Under the pieces are notes generated by a model that was not told the DNA's origin, made no database searches, and worked only from the letters and a program-made list of their open reading frames with translations. From Hypnocyclicus thermotrophus (GTDB taxonomy: Bacteria > Fusobacteriota > Fusobacteriia > Fusobacteriales > Fusobacteriaceae), in the NCBI RefSeq assembly GCF_004365575.1, contig NZ_SOBG01000002.1, positions 277,683 through 341,682 on the forward strand: DNA of 64,000 nucleotides, in the 5' to 3' direction. A program made the translations under genes and the position numbers. Positions 48,315 to 56,577 of the stretch are shown here, piece by piece (the first letter of the stretch is position 1; each line of letters opens with the position of its first letter).

Positions 48315-49661
48315 TTATATTATTTTTTTTAATATTCTTCCACTAAAAGAATTTATTTTTATTTCTTTTTTATTTTGTAAATCCAATAGTTCATTATTAT
48401 TCAAAACATCTATATATCTCCCTTTTGGTATTTTTTCTTCATTAATTGTTACATTATTTTTAGATGAATTAAGTATTATTATTGTTTTTTCATTATTATA
48501 CTCTCTTTCAAAAGCAAATTGTTCAGACTTTACAAAAATTTCTTTATAGCTCCCATATTTTATACTATTTAAATTTTTTCTTATTTGTGATAGTTTTGAA
48601 ATATAATTTATCAAATCAGTTTCATAATTAGAATTCATATAATTAATATCTAATTTTGGTCTTAAACTTATATCATTTCTGCTCCCTTTTTTACCTTCGA
48701 TTTTCCATTCACTACCATAATATAAAGAAGGAATTCCTGGTATTGAAAAAAGTAATAAATGTAAATTAAATAAATCTTCTTTATTTTTTATTATAGTAGA
48801 TATTCTTTCTACATCATGATTATCTATAAAACTAAATAAAGACATATTTTCATAAATTCCACCTTTTGCAAATTGTCTTTTTAATGAATGTGCTATTTCA
48901 AAATAATTTTTATCATTATGAGAAGAATATAATCCTTTATAACATTCATAATTTGTTACAGAATCTAATCTAGCATCATTTATCCATTTACTATAATCAC
49001 CATGAACTACTTCTCCCATTAACCAAAAATTTTTTTTCATATTTTTTACTAATTCTGATAGTTCTTTCATAAAGGTAAAATCAAGTACATCAGCTGCATC
49101 CAATCTTATTCCATCTATATTAAATTCATTAATCCAATATTTTACAGCATCAAACAAGTGTTCTTTTACTTCTTGATTTTTTAAATTTAATTTTACTAAA
49201 TTATAATGTCCATCCCATGTATTATATGTAAAGGGATCATTATAAGGACTTTTTTTACTAAAATCTACTCCATTAAACCAATTTATATATTTTGATTTTT
49301 TTTTGTGATGTTGTAAATCTTTAAATGCAAAATGATTTCTTCCTACATGATTGAATACACCATCAACAATAACAGAAATTTTATTTGCATGTAATTCATT
49401 AACAACTTTTTTAAAACTATCATTTGTTCCTAATCTTCTATCAATTTTAAAATAATCAACTGTATCATATCCATGTTCTACTGATTCAAATATAGGACCT
49501 AAATACAATGCATTTATACCAAGATATTTCATATGTGGTATCCATTCTATTATTTTTTCTAATCTTTCTACGGGTTTAGAATAAAAATCATTATTTTCAG
49601 GAGCACCTGAAAATCCTAGTGGGTAAATGTGATAAAATATTTTTTCATTGTATAAATTCAT
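48315..49661 (-). CDS. GH13 alpha-amylase family enzyme, cytoplasmic
   Basis: The 448-aa enzyme acts on alpha-glucans or maltodextrins. The four GH13 regions are VDGVFNHVG, GIRLDAADVLD (nucleophile Asp), LMGEVVHGD (acid Glu) and FIDNHDVERI. There is no signal peptide, so it works on imported oligosaccharides, as cyclomaltodextrinase or maltogenic types do. Ribosome site aaggagg. A TetR-type operator lies just upstream. Confidence 0.93.
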   Translation of the reverse strand: MNLYNEKIFYHIYPLGFSGAPENNDFYSKPVERLEKIIEWIPHMKYLGINALYLGPIFESVEHGYDTVDYFKIDRRLGTNDSFKKVVNELHANKISVIVDGVFNHVGRNHFAFKDLQHHKKKSKYINWFNGVDFSKKSPYNDPFTYNTWDGHYNLVKLNLKNQEVKEHLFDAVKYWINEFNIDGIRLDAADVLDFTFMKELSELVKNMKKNFWLMGEVVHGDYSKWINDARLDSVTNYECYKGLYSSHNDKNYFEIAHSLKRQFAKGGIYENMSLFSFIDNHDVERISTIIKNKEDLFNLHLLLFSIPGIPSLYYGSEWKIEGKKGSRNDISLRPKLDINYMNSNYETDLINYISKLSQIRKNLNSIKYGSYKEIFVKSEQFAFEREYNNEKTIIILNSSKNNVTINEEKIPKGRYIDVLNNNELLDLQNKKEIKINSFSGRILKKII

Positions 49662-49678
49662 AATTCCTCCTTTTATAC

Positions 49679-49692
49679 ATACCGTTAGGTAT
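49679..49692. promoter_or_regulatory. TetR-type operator ahead of the amylase gene
   Basis: ATACC-GTTA-GGTAT palindrome, about 20 bases before the amylase start. Read on the minus strand it agrees in 14 of 16 bases with the operator inside the tetR promoter. Confidence 0.7.
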
Positions 49693-49708
49693 ATAATTTA
49701 TTTATAAT

Positions 49709-49735
49709 AAAAAGGGTTTTTATACCCTTTTTTGA
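49709..49735 (-). terminator. Terminator after the tetR gene
   Basis: AAAAAGGGT and ACCCTTTTT hairpin with a T-rich tail on the minus strand, between tetR and the amylase operator. Confidence 0.8.
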
Positions 49736-50305
49736 CTAACTAAAAATTCCATGCATAAATTGTTTGCACAATATCTGTGCATTAATAATGTTAAGTTCTT
49801 GTTTGTTTTTTGTATGAAAATAATATGTAATAGCAGAATTAATTATCCCCAAAAAACTATAAGAAAACATTTTACTTTTACCTTTCATATTTCCGTGCTG
49901 TTTTTCTGCTTCTAAAAATATATTTTCAAGAATTAAATATTCTTTTTTTAAATATTCTGCAGTTAAATTATAAGCTTGGCTGTTTTCAGGTGCAAAAGTC
50001 AGATTTAATATAATTCTATAAAAATTTGAATTTTGTTTTGCAAAATCAAAATATTTAAAAATAATATTTTCAAGTGTTAAAACAATATCACCATTATAGT
50101 TTATTTTTTTTAATTCATTTAAAAATGGTAAAAATTTTTCTGTGAGTATAGCGTCTAATAATCCTTCTTTACTTTTAAAGTAATAATATAATGTAGGTTT
50201 TTGTACTCCTACTGATTCAACAATTTTTTGTACTCCTACATTATCATAACCTTTACTTGCAAATAAATTTAATGCTGATTCAATTAATTCTTCTTTTTTA
50301 GACAT
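49736..50305 (-). CDS. TetR family transcriptional regulator
   Basis: The 189-aa regulator has an N-terminal helix-turn-helix (IVESVGVQKPTLYYYFKSKEGLLDAIL) typical of TetR. The C-terminal ligand-binding part is not assignable to a known type. Ribosome site taggag. A perfect palindrome inside its own promoter and a near copy before the amylase gene suggest that it represses itself and that gene. Confidence 0.93.
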   Translation of the reverse strand: MSKKEELIESALNLFASKGYDNVGVQKIVESVGVQKPTLYYYFKSKEGLLDAILTEKFLPFLNELKKINYNGDIVLTLENIIFKYFDFAKQNSNFYRIILNLTFAPENSQAYNLTAEYLKKEYLILENIFLEAEKQHGNMKGKSKMFSYSFLGIINSAITYYFHTKNKQELNIINAQILCKQFMHGIFS

Positions 50306-50344
50306 TTTTTCTCCTAAATCTTAATAAGTACTATTTACATATAT

Positions 50345-50374
50345 ATTATACCTATCGGTATATAAAAAGTCAAG
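50345..50374 (-). promoter_or_regulatory. Promoter of the tetR gene
   Basis: On the minus strand TTGACT, a 17-base spacer, and a consensus TATAAT. The operator at 50347-50362 occupies the spacer and part of the -10. Confidence 0.85.
50347..50362. promoter_or_regulatory. TetR autoregulatory operator
   Basis: TATACC-TATC-GGTATA palindrome between the -35 and -10 of the tetR promoter. Confidence 0.75.
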
Positions 50375-50451
50375 AAAATTTTAATATTTGACTTCTTATG
50401 AGTTTAAAAGTAAAATACATTTAAGAAAATATATTCAAAGAAGGGGATAAA

Positions 50452-51039
50452 ATGGGATTTTATGATATTAAAGATAATGTTATTGAGTATGAAAAAATGA
50501 TGAAAGAGTATAATAATGATTTTATTATTTCTAAATTTAAAAAGTTTATAAATAAAAATACTAACATACTTGAAATTGGAAGTGGTGTAGGGAAAGATTT
50601 TGAAAAACTAAAAAAAGAATATAAAATAGTAGCATCAGATAATTCAAAATTATTTGTTGAGTTATTAGTAAATAAATATCCTACTGATTTAGTTTTAAAG
50701 TTGGATGCAAGTGATTTACAAACAGATAAAAAATTTGATGTTGTTTATTCAAATAAAGTACTACAACATTTAAAATACGAGGATCTAAAAAATTCGTTTA
50801 AAAGACAACATGAAATTTTAAATGAAAATGGAATAATTTTTCATACATTTTGGCTAGGAAAAGGTAGTGAAGAATATAATGGTTTACTTTTTAATTATTA
50901 TAATCTGATTAACTTAAAAGATTTTTATTTAAATTATTTTGAGTTAATTGAATACAATGAATATTCTGAAGAGGTAGATGGAAATAATATTTCTAAAAAT
51001 GATTCGTTTTATATAGTATTAAAAAAAATAAAATTTTAA
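50452..51039 (+). CDS. SAM-dependent methyltransferase, class I
   Basis: A 195-aa Rossmann-fold methyltransferase: NILEIGSGVGKDFEKL is the SAM-binding motif I, followed by VASDNSKLFV, LKLDASDLQ and FDVVYSNKVLQHL. Substrate is unknown. It lies alone downstream of the divergent tetR promoter; the tetR operator may affect it as well, since its start is only about 90 bases away. Confidence 0.87.
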   Translation: MGFYDIKDNVIEYEKMMKEYNNDFIISKFKKFINKNTNILEIGSGVGKDFEKLKKEYKIVASDNSKLFVELLVNKYPTDLVLKLDASDLQTDKKFDVVYSNKVLQHLKYEDLKNSFKRQHEILNENGIIFHTFWLGKGSEEYNGLLFNYYNLINLKDFYLNYFELIEYNEYSEEVDGNNISKNDSFYIVLKKIKF

Positions 51040-51103
51040 TAATTTTTTTATATTATTACTATATTATATAAATAATATAATTAAAATCAAAAGAGGTGGT
51101 AAA

Positions 51104-51550
51104 ATGAATTATTTAAATATGAAATGCCCTAATTGTAATAAAAAAATTAAGTTAGATAAAAAATATATTAATAATAAGTTAAATTGTATATATTGTGGAA
51201 AGGAGATTATTTTGAAAGAAATAAAAGAAATCACTACTGAAACATATTTAGATGAAGTTATTAGAGTTGATAAAGCGGTTATTTTAAATATTTATAATAA
51301 AAATTGTGATAACTGTAAAAAATTAGAAGAAACTTTAAAAGAAGTAAATAATGAATATAAAGATTTAAAAATTGTAAAATTAAATGCAAAAGAAAACATG
51401 AAATTAGTTTCTGGGTTTATGATACGTGCTGTTCCTACTATGATACTTTTTTTAAATGGAGTTCAAGTTGATATGCGAATAGGTGCTATAGATAAAAATG
51501 CTCTTCAAAGATGGTTATCTATGTATAATTTGTTACCAAGTAATTATTAA
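51104..51550 (+). CDS. Zinc-ribbon thioredoxin-like protein
   Basis: The 148-aa protein joins an N-terminal zinc ribbon (Cys8, Cys11, Cys28, Cys31) to a thioredoxin fold from about residue 45. The redox motif is CDNC (Cys68, Cys71) where classical thioredoxins have CGPC, and the cis-proline loop reads AVPTMILFLNG. The layout recalls E. coli thioredoxin 2, which also has an N-terminal zinc site. Ribosome site gaggtgg. Its redox partner is unknown. Confidence 0.87.
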   Translation: MNYLNMKCPNCNKKIKLDKKYINNKLNCIYCGKEIILKEIKEITTETYLDEVIRVDKAVILNIYNKNCDNCKKLEETLKEVNNEYKDLKIVKLNAKENMKLVSGFMIRAVPTMILFLNGVQVDMRIGAIDKNALQRWLSMYNLLPSNY

Positions 51551-51558
51551 AAACTATT

Positions 51559-51585
51559 TAGCCACTTTTAGTGGCTATTTTTTAT
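51559..51585. terminator. Terminator between thioredoxin-like and azlD genes
   Basis: TAGCCAC-ttttta-GTGGCTA-type hairpin followed by T-run, between convergent genes. Confidence 0.85.
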
Positions 51586-51884
51586 ATATAATTGTTAAAT
51601 AAAAATACTATAAATATAGTTAAGAATACTATAATTAAATTATTTTGTTTTTTTAATATCATTATACTTGCTATAATTAAAGCAATAATAATAGATAATA
51701 CATTTTTTCCACTGGAAAAAACATCTGGAATGAGAAGAGCAGCCAAAGCTGTATAGGGGACATATCCTAAAAAAGATTCTATATATTTATTATTTTTTAT
51801 ATTTGGTATTAGCATAGGTACTGCTCTTAGTAAAATATTTATAATAGCCCCTGTTATAATAATAATTAAAAATTTAATATTCAT
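51582..51884 (-). CDS. azlD: AzlD family branched-chain amino acid transport subunit
   Basis: The 100-aa protein has four hydrophobic segments and the AzlD pattern LLRAVPMLIPN and LGYVPYTALAALLIPDVF. It is the small partner of AzlC; the pair exports branched-chain amino acids. It overlaps the azlC end by 11 bases, with ribosome site ggagga inside azlC. Confidence 0.88.
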   Translation of the reverse strand: MNIKFLIIIITGAIINILLRAVPMLIPNIKNNKYIESFLGYVPYTALAALLIPDVFSSGKNVLSIIIALIIASIMILKKQNNLIIVFLTIFIVFLFNNYI

Positions 51885-52599
51885 TAATAACTTCCTCCAT
51901 TTTATAGTTGTTTTCTTCTATTGGGATAATAATTGCTGCTATAATAGCTGACAATATAATAGACAAAATTATTCTAAAATATCCTATCATTTCATTGATA
52001 AAAGGTGTATATTTAAAAAAAATACTAAATGATATAGATATAATTGCTGCTATTAAATATTTTGAATTTGATGTTATTTTTGGAATTAATAATGTTAAAT
52101 ACATTATATAAATAGAAATTCCTGCAGCTTCTATTATTTGTATAGGTATAAAATCCGCTAAAATTATTCCTACTATTGTACCTAAAACCCAAGCAAAATA
52201 AGAATAAAGTTGAGCTCCTAATAAAAAAGATTTTGATAATTTATCTTGAGTAGTTGCTAAGACAAATATTTCATCAGTAATACCAAAACTAAATAATAAT
52301 TTTTCTATAAATTTAAATTTTGACATTTTTTGAGAAATACAAAAGCTCATCAAAAAATATCTACTATTTATGATAAAAGTTGTTATTGCAATGTTAAATA
52401 TACTAAAATTCTTTACTAGCATATTTGCTGATATAAATTGTGTGGCCCCTGTAAAATTTGTCATTGACATTAATATTGCAAGAATTCCATTTAAATTAAA
52501 AGATTTTATAATTAATCCAAATGTTATTGAAATAGAAAAATATGATAAAAAAATTGGTGTTGCAGCCTTAACTCCTTTTAAAAATTCTTTGTTTTGCAA
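51874..52599 (-). CDS. azlC: AzlC family branched-chain amino acid exporter
   Basis: The membrane protein of about 241 aa has the AzlC marks LKGVKAATPIFLSYFSISITFGL, MSMTNFTGATQFISAN and NSRYFLMSFC. A longer frame starts with ATG at 52635, but that codon overlaps the -10 box of the only good promoter, so it would not be in the transcript. TTG 52599, six bases after gaaggtga, is preferred. Unusual tandem palindromes lie right before the promoter. Confidence 0.9.
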   Translation of the reverse strand: MQNKEFLKGVKAATPIFLSYFSISITFGLIIKSFNLNGILAILMSMTNFTGATQFISANMLVKNFSIFNIAITTFIINSRYFLMSFCISQKMSKFKFIEKLLFSFGITDEIFVLATTQDKLSKSFLLGAQLYSYFAWVLGTIVGIILADFIPIQIIEAAGISIYIMYLTLLIPKITSNSKYLIAAIISISFSIFFKYTPFINEMIGYFRIILSIILSAIIAAIIIPIEENNYKMEEVINEY

Positions 52600-52633
52600 T
52601 CCAATCACCTTCTTTGTATGCTTTTTATAATAC

Positions 52634-52661
52634 ATTATATCTGAAATTATTGTTTTGTCAA
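52634..52661 (-). promoter_or_regulatory. Promoter of azlCD
   Basis: On the minus strand consensus TTGACA, 16-base spacer, consensus TATAAT. Confidence 0.85.
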
Positions 52662-52735
52662 GTTAAATAAATTTCAAGGAAATTTATGAGAAAGTTAAAT
52701 AAATTTCAAGGAAATTTATGAGAAAGTTAAATAAA
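52660..52735. repeat. Tandem 32-base repeat with internal palindromes
   Basis: Two full 32-base copies starting at 52660 and 52692, and a 12-base partial third at 52724. Each full copy contains the palindrome ATAAATTTC-AAG-GAAATTTAT (52667-52687 and 52699-52719). The array touches the -35 box of azlCD. The exact three-turn spacing would place bound protein on one DNA face. Confidence 0.85.
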
Positions 52736-52766
52736 AAAAAGACTGCTAATGATATAAGCAGTCTTT
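52732..52766 (-). terminator. Terminator of the copper operon
   Basis: AAAGACTGCT and AGCAGTCTTT hairpin with a long T-run on the minus strand, just past copZ. Confidence 0.9.
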
Positions 52767-52785
52767 CGGTAAATCATAATAAAAG

Positions 52786-52989
52786 TTATAACGTAGTTAT
52801 ACTAATTACATCATAACCGGCATCATCTATTGCAGCTTTTATAGATTCATCATTTATATCGCCTTCTATAACGGCTTTACCTATTTCTACCTCAAAATTA
52901 TTTATTCCTTTTAATTCTCCTAATGCTTCTTTTACATGCATTACACAATGTCCACAACTCATTCCTTCAATTTTTACTTCTTTTTTCAT
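52786..52989 (-). CDS. copZ: Copper chaperone, heavy-metal-associated domain
   Basis: The 67-aa protein is a single HMA domain with the copper-binding motif MSCGHC near the N-terminus and the usual beta-alpha-beta-beta-alpha-beta length. It should carry Cu(I) to the CopA ATPase coded just upstream. Last gene of the unit, ahead of the terminator. Confidence 0.92.
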   Translation of the reverse strand: MKKEVKIEGMSCGHCVMHVKEALGELKGINNFEVEIGKAVIEGDINDESIKAAIDDAGYDVISITTL

Positions 52990-53042
52990 GTTTTACTCAT
53001 CTCCTTTTTTTATTTTTCTTTTTTATTATGAAATTTTATTAA

Positions 53043-55505
53043 TTATCTTTTATGGGATGGCTTAAATCTCTTTAATCTTAATGCATTTGTTACTACTGAT
53101 ACAGAACTAAACGCCATTGCAGCTCCTGCTATCATAGGATTTAGTTTAGGACCACCAAAGGCGTATAATAATCCAGCAGCTACCGGAATTCCTAATGTAT
53201 TATAACCAAAAGCCCAAAATAAATTTTGTTTTATATTTTTTATTGTAGCTTTACTAAGCTCTATTGCTGTTACTACGTCTTCAAGGTCACTTTTCATAAG
53301 TACTACATCTGCAGATTCCATAGCTACATCAGTACCGCTACCTATTGCCATTCCTACATCTGCTTGTGCTAAAGCTGGGGCATCATTTATTCCATCACCA
53401 ACCATAGCTACTTTATCACCTGTTTTTTGAAGTTTTTTTACTTCATTTGCTTTATCTTGTGGTAATACTTCAGCTAATACTATATCTATTCCTACTTGTT
53501 TTGCTATTGCTTCAGCTGTTTTTTTATTATCGCCTGTTATCATAGCTACTTTTATGCCTAAATTATGTAATTTTCTTATAGCATCTTTACTAGAGGGTTT
53601 AACTGTATCAGCTACCGCTATTATTCCTTCAAGTTTTCCATTAATAGCTATATACATAGGAGTTTTTCCCTCTGTAGCTAATTTATTAGATTCTTTTTCA
53701 AAAATTATTTCTATATCTTTTTCAATCATTAATTTTTTATTTCCTAAATAGATATCTTTATTTTCTATAATTACTTCTATACCATAACCAGGTATAGCTA
53801 TAAATTTATCAACTTTTTTTAGTGAAATATTTTTTTCTTCTGCTTTTTTTACTATTGCTTCTCCTAAAGGATGCTCTGATCCTTTTTCAGCTGATGCAGC
53901 GATAGATAATATTTCTTCTTTGGAATAAGTATCTGTAACAATTATATCTGTTACTACTGGTTTTCCTTCTGTTATTGTTCCTGTTTTATCAAATATTATT
54001 GTATCTAATTTATGTGTTAGCTCTAACGCTCCCCCATTTTTAAATAACACTCCATTTTCCGCACCTTTTCCAGTTCCTACCATTATAGCTGTTGGAGTAG
54101 CTAACCCTAATGCACAAGGACATGCTATTACAAGTACGGCTATAAATATAGTTAATGAAAATACTGGTGTTGCTCCACTAAAATACCATATTAATCCTGA
54201 TACTATAGCTATAGTAATAACAATGGGTACAAAATATCCTGATATGATATCTGCCATTTTAGCTATTGGCGCCTTAGAACCTTGTGCATCTTCAACAAGT
54301 CTTATTATTTGTGATAATACAGTATCTTTTCCTACTTTTGTAGCTTTAAATTTAATAGTTCCATTTTTATTAAAAGAAGCTCCTACTACTTTATTACCTT
54401 TATTTTTTTCTACCGGTATGCTTTCTCCAGTTAACATAGATTCATCAACAGATGTATGTCCTTCTACCACTATACCATCTACAGGTATTTTTTCTCCTGG
54501 TTTTACTATTATTATATCTCCAACTTCTACTTCATCTATAGGTATTTCAATTTCTTCATTATCTTTTATTACAAGAGCAGTTTTAGGTTGTAATCCCATT
54601 AATTTCTTTATTGCATCAGATGTTTTTCCCTTTGTTACAGTTTCTAGATATTTTCCAAGAAGTATAAATGCAACAATTACTCCAGCACTTTCAAAATATA
54701 AATTATTTGTAAATTCTAATTTACCGTTCATTATTTCAAAAGTTCCATAAAAACCATAAAGTATCGCTGCTGATGTACCTAAAGCAACAAGTGTATCCAT
54801 ATTTGGTTCTCTTTTTATTAAATTTCTAAACCCGTTAATATAAAATTTATTACCAGCTATGACTATTGGTATTGTTAGTAGGATTTGTATAAATGCAAAA
54901 TTTATAGGATTTATTTCTGGATTAATTATTTTTAGTAATGGAAGCCCTATCATATGTCCCATTGCTATATACAATAATGGAATTGCAAATACTGTAGCAG
55001 TTAAAAATTTATACCATAATATTTTTATTTCTTTTTCTTTTCTTAGTTTATCCGCATCTATTTCATCAGTTTTATCTATTTCAAGTGGTGTATAACCCGC
55101 TTTTTTTATTGCTGATTTTATATCAGATAATCTTGTCATATCACTATTATAATTAATTATAGCTTTTTCTGTAGCAAAATTTACAGTTACGTTATCTACT
55201 CCTCCTAATTTTCCTACTCTTTTCTCAATTGCATTAGCACATGCAGTACAAGTCATTCCTTCAATAGGAATTATTACATTTCTTGTTTTTTTCTCTTCTT
55301 CAAGATTATAACCACCCTTTTTTACAGCATTTATTATATCTTCTTGTTTTACTTTAGTTTCATCAAAAACTATATTTAATTTTTCTATAGCAAAATTTAC
55401 ATTAGCGCTCTCTATGCCTTCTATTTTTTTCAAGCGTTTTTCTATATTATTAGCACATGCAGTACAAGTCATTCCAATAACATTGTATTCTTTTTTTTCG
55501 CTCAT
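53043..55505 (-). CDS. copA: Copper-exporting P1B-type ATPase
   Basis: The 820-aa pump has two N-terminal HMA domains ([10 protein letters not shown] at about 11 and [10 protein letters not shown] at about 85), eight membrane helices, the CPC translocation motif (IACPCALG), phosphorylation motif DKTGTITEG, actuator TGES, the HP signature (SEHPLG) and [11 protein letters not shown]. It ejects Cu(I) from the cytoplasm. Ribosome site tggaggt. It forms a unit with a 31-aa gene before it and copZ after it. Confidence 0.97.
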   Translation of the reverse strand: MSEKKEYNVIGMTCTACANNIEKRLKKIEGIESANVNFAIEKLNIVFDETKVKQEDIINAVKKGGYNLEEEKKTRNVIIPIEGMTCTACANAIEKRVGKLGGVDNVTVNFATEKAIINYNSDMTRLSDIKSAIKKAGYTPLEIDKTDEIDADKLRKEKEIKILWYKFLTATVFAIPLLYIAMGHMIGLPLLKIINPEINPINFAFIQILLTIPIVIAGNKFYINGFRNLIKREPNMDTLVALGTSAAILYGFYGTFEIMNGKLEFTNNLYFESAGVIVAFILLGKYLETVTKGKTSDAIKKLMGLQPKTALVIKDNEEIEIPIDEVEVGDIIIVKPGEKIPVDGIVVEGHTSVDESMLTGESIPVEKNKGNKVVGASFNKNGTIKFKATKVGKDTVLSQIIRLVEDAQGSKAPIAKMADIISGYFVPIVITIAIVSGLIWYFSGATPVFSLTIFIAVLVIACPCALGLATPTAIMVGTGKGAENGVLFKNGGALELTHKLDTIIFDKTGTITEGKPVVTDIIVTDTYSKEEILSIAASAEKGSEHPLGEAIVKKAEEKNISLKKVDKFIAIPGYGIEVIIENKDIYLGNKKLMIEKDIEIIFEKESNKLATEGKTPMYIAINGKLEGIIAVADTVKPSSKDAIRKLHNLGIKVAMITGDNKKTAEAIAKQVGIDIVLAEVLPQDKANEVKKLQKTGDKVAMVGDGINDAPALAQADVGMAIGSGTDVAMESADVVLMKSDLEDVVTAIELSKATIKNIKQNLFWAFGYNTLGIPVAAGLLYAFGGPKLNPMIAGAAMAFSSVSVVTNALRLKRFKPSHKR

Positions 55506-55548
55506 TTTTTTACCTCCAAAGTTTTAATTATATCCAAATTATAAATTT

Positions 55549-55572
55549 TAGTTTACTTTTAAAAGTAAACTA
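55549..55572. repeat. 24-base perfect palindrome between the small peptide gene and copA
   Basis: TAGTTTACTTTT followed directly by its reverse complement, without spacer or T-run. It lies in the copper operon leader just after the 31-aa gene stop. It may be an operator or an mRNA structure. Confidence 0.7.
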
Positions 55573-55574
55573 TT

Positions 55575-55670
55575 TTAATGTTTAGATTTATTATTTTTTT
55601 CATTATTTTCTGCCAATGTATTTATAAGTTTATTAAATGATTTCTTTATTTTTTTTAATATTTCCAACAT
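55575..55670 (-). CDS. Small basic peptide, 31 aa, first gene of the copper operon
   Basis: An ATG at 55670 behind aaaggagtgataag opens a 31-codon frame. The product (start MLEILKKIKKSFNKLINTL) is basic and amphipathic at first, then Asn- and Lys-rich. It lies between the cop promoter and copA. There are no Cys or Met-rich copper motifs. Coding status rests on the good ribosome site and position; the family is unknown. Confidence 0.55.
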   Translation of the reverse strand: MLEILKKIKKSFNKLINTLAENNEKNNKSKH

Positions 55671-55694
55671 TCTTATCACTCCTTTAAGTTTTTA

Positions 55695-55710
55695 ATATAC
55701 CCCCTATATG
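55695..55710. promoter_or_regulatory. Possible CsoR-type operator
   Basis: ATATACCCCCTATATG spans the expected transcription start of the copper operon. The C5 run inside A/T flanks stands out in this AT-rich DNA and resembles the C/G-tract sites bound by CsoR copper repressors. The regulator gene is not in the window. Confidence 0.45.
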
Positions 55711-55711
55711 T

Positions 55712-55740
55712 ATTATATGATATTTTAATTTTATAATCAA
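55712..55740 (-). promoter_or_regulatory. Promoter of the copper operon
   Basis: On the minus strand TTGATT, 17-base spacer, consensus TATAAT, ahead of the 31-aa gene. Confidence 0.75.
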
Positions 55741-55777
55741 GTTTATTTTAAATATTTATTAAAAAAATTAAAATTTC

Positions 55778-55807
55778 TTGACAATACTATATAATATTTT
55801 ATATACT
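55778..55807 (+). promoter_or_regulatory. Promoter of the riboflavin operon
   Basis: TTGACA, 18-base spacer, TATACT, ending about 23 bases before the FMN riboswitch. Confidence 0.78.
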
Positions 55808-55829
55808 TAAGTGTAAATTAAATAAAAAA

Positions 55830-55945
55830 ACTTCGGGGCAGGGTGAAACTCCCGACCGGCGGTGATAGTCCGCGAGCTATATTTATATAGCAGGAACTGG
55901 TGAAATTCCAGTACCGACAGTAAAGTCTGGATGAGAGAAGTAAAG
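55830..55945 (+). ncRNA. FMN riboswitch (RFN element)
   Basis: The conserved RFN pieces follow in order: CTTCGGGGCAGGGTGAAA, TCCCGACCGGCGGTGAT, AGTCCGCGAG, a variable hairpin (GAGCTATATTTATATAGC), GGAACTGGTGAAATTCC, ACCGACAGT and AAAGTCTGGATGAGAGAAG. It binds FMN and lowers expression of the downstream rib genes. Confidence 0.98.
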
Positions 55946-56008
55946 TATAGTTATAGTATTTAGTAATAAATATTATTTTTTAAGTAACTATATATTTTAA
56001 TATATTTT

Positions 56009-56035
56009 GCCCTGATTTTAATCAGGGCTTTTTTA
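56009..56035 (+). terminator. Terminator of the FMN riboswitch
   Basis: GCCCTGAT-ttta-ATCAGGGC followed by six T. A competing structure could use TATAGTTA (55946-55953) and TAACTATA (55985-55992) between aptamer and terminator. Confidence 0.92.
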
Positions 56036-56068
56036 TTTATTAAATGAAAAAATTAGGAGGAGAAAAAT

Positions 56069-56536
56069 ATGAGAATATTTGAAGGGGATTTTAACGGAGA
56101 AAATATCAAAATAGGAATTATTTGTGCGAGATTTAATGAGTTTATTACTTCAAAGTTATTAAATGGAGCAGAAGATGCTCTTTATAGACATGGAATAACT
56201 AAAGAAAATATTGATATAGCATGGGTACCAGGTGCTTTTGAAATACCATTAATTGCTAAAAAAATATCAAAAACAGGTAAATATGATGCAATTATTACAC
56301 TTGGAGCTGTAATTAGAGGTGCAACTCCACATTTTGAATATGTATGTGCTGAAGTATCAAAAGGAGTAGCTCAAGTAGGATTAGAAAGTGAAATTCCTGT
56401 AATATTTGGTGTACTTACTACAAACACAATAGAAGAAGCAATAGAAAGAGCAGGAACGAAAGCAGGAAATAAAGGATTTGAAGCTGGAATGAGTGCAATA
56501 GAAATGGTGAATTTAATAAAAAATTTAAATTTTTAA
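56069..56536 (+). CDS. ribH: 6,7-dimethyl-8-ribityllumazine synthase
   Basis: The 155-aa lumazine synthase condenses the pyrimidine with dihydroxybutanone phosphate. It has [38 protein letters not shown] and [18 protein letters not shown], all family features. First gene after the FMN riboswitch, behind aggagga. Confidence 0.97.
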   Translation: MRIFEGDFNGENIKIGIICARFNEFITSKLLNGAEDALYRHGITKENIDIAWVPGAFEIPLIAKKISKTGKYDAIITLGAVIRGATPHFEYVCAEVSKGVAQVGLESEIPVIFGVLTTNTIEEAIERAGTKAGNKGFEAGMSAIEMVNLIKNLNF

Positions 56537-56577
56537 GAAAAAACTCTATATTTTATTAATAAAAAGGAGTTGTGATT

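Noticed and set aside
52660..52735. CRISPR-like array
   Set aside because: The repeats are directly tandem with no unique spacers, only 2.4 copies occur, and no cas genes are near.
54223..54750. Long plus-strand frame opposite copA
   Set aside because: It is fully inside the conserved copA sequence, and its length follows from codon bias of the real gene.
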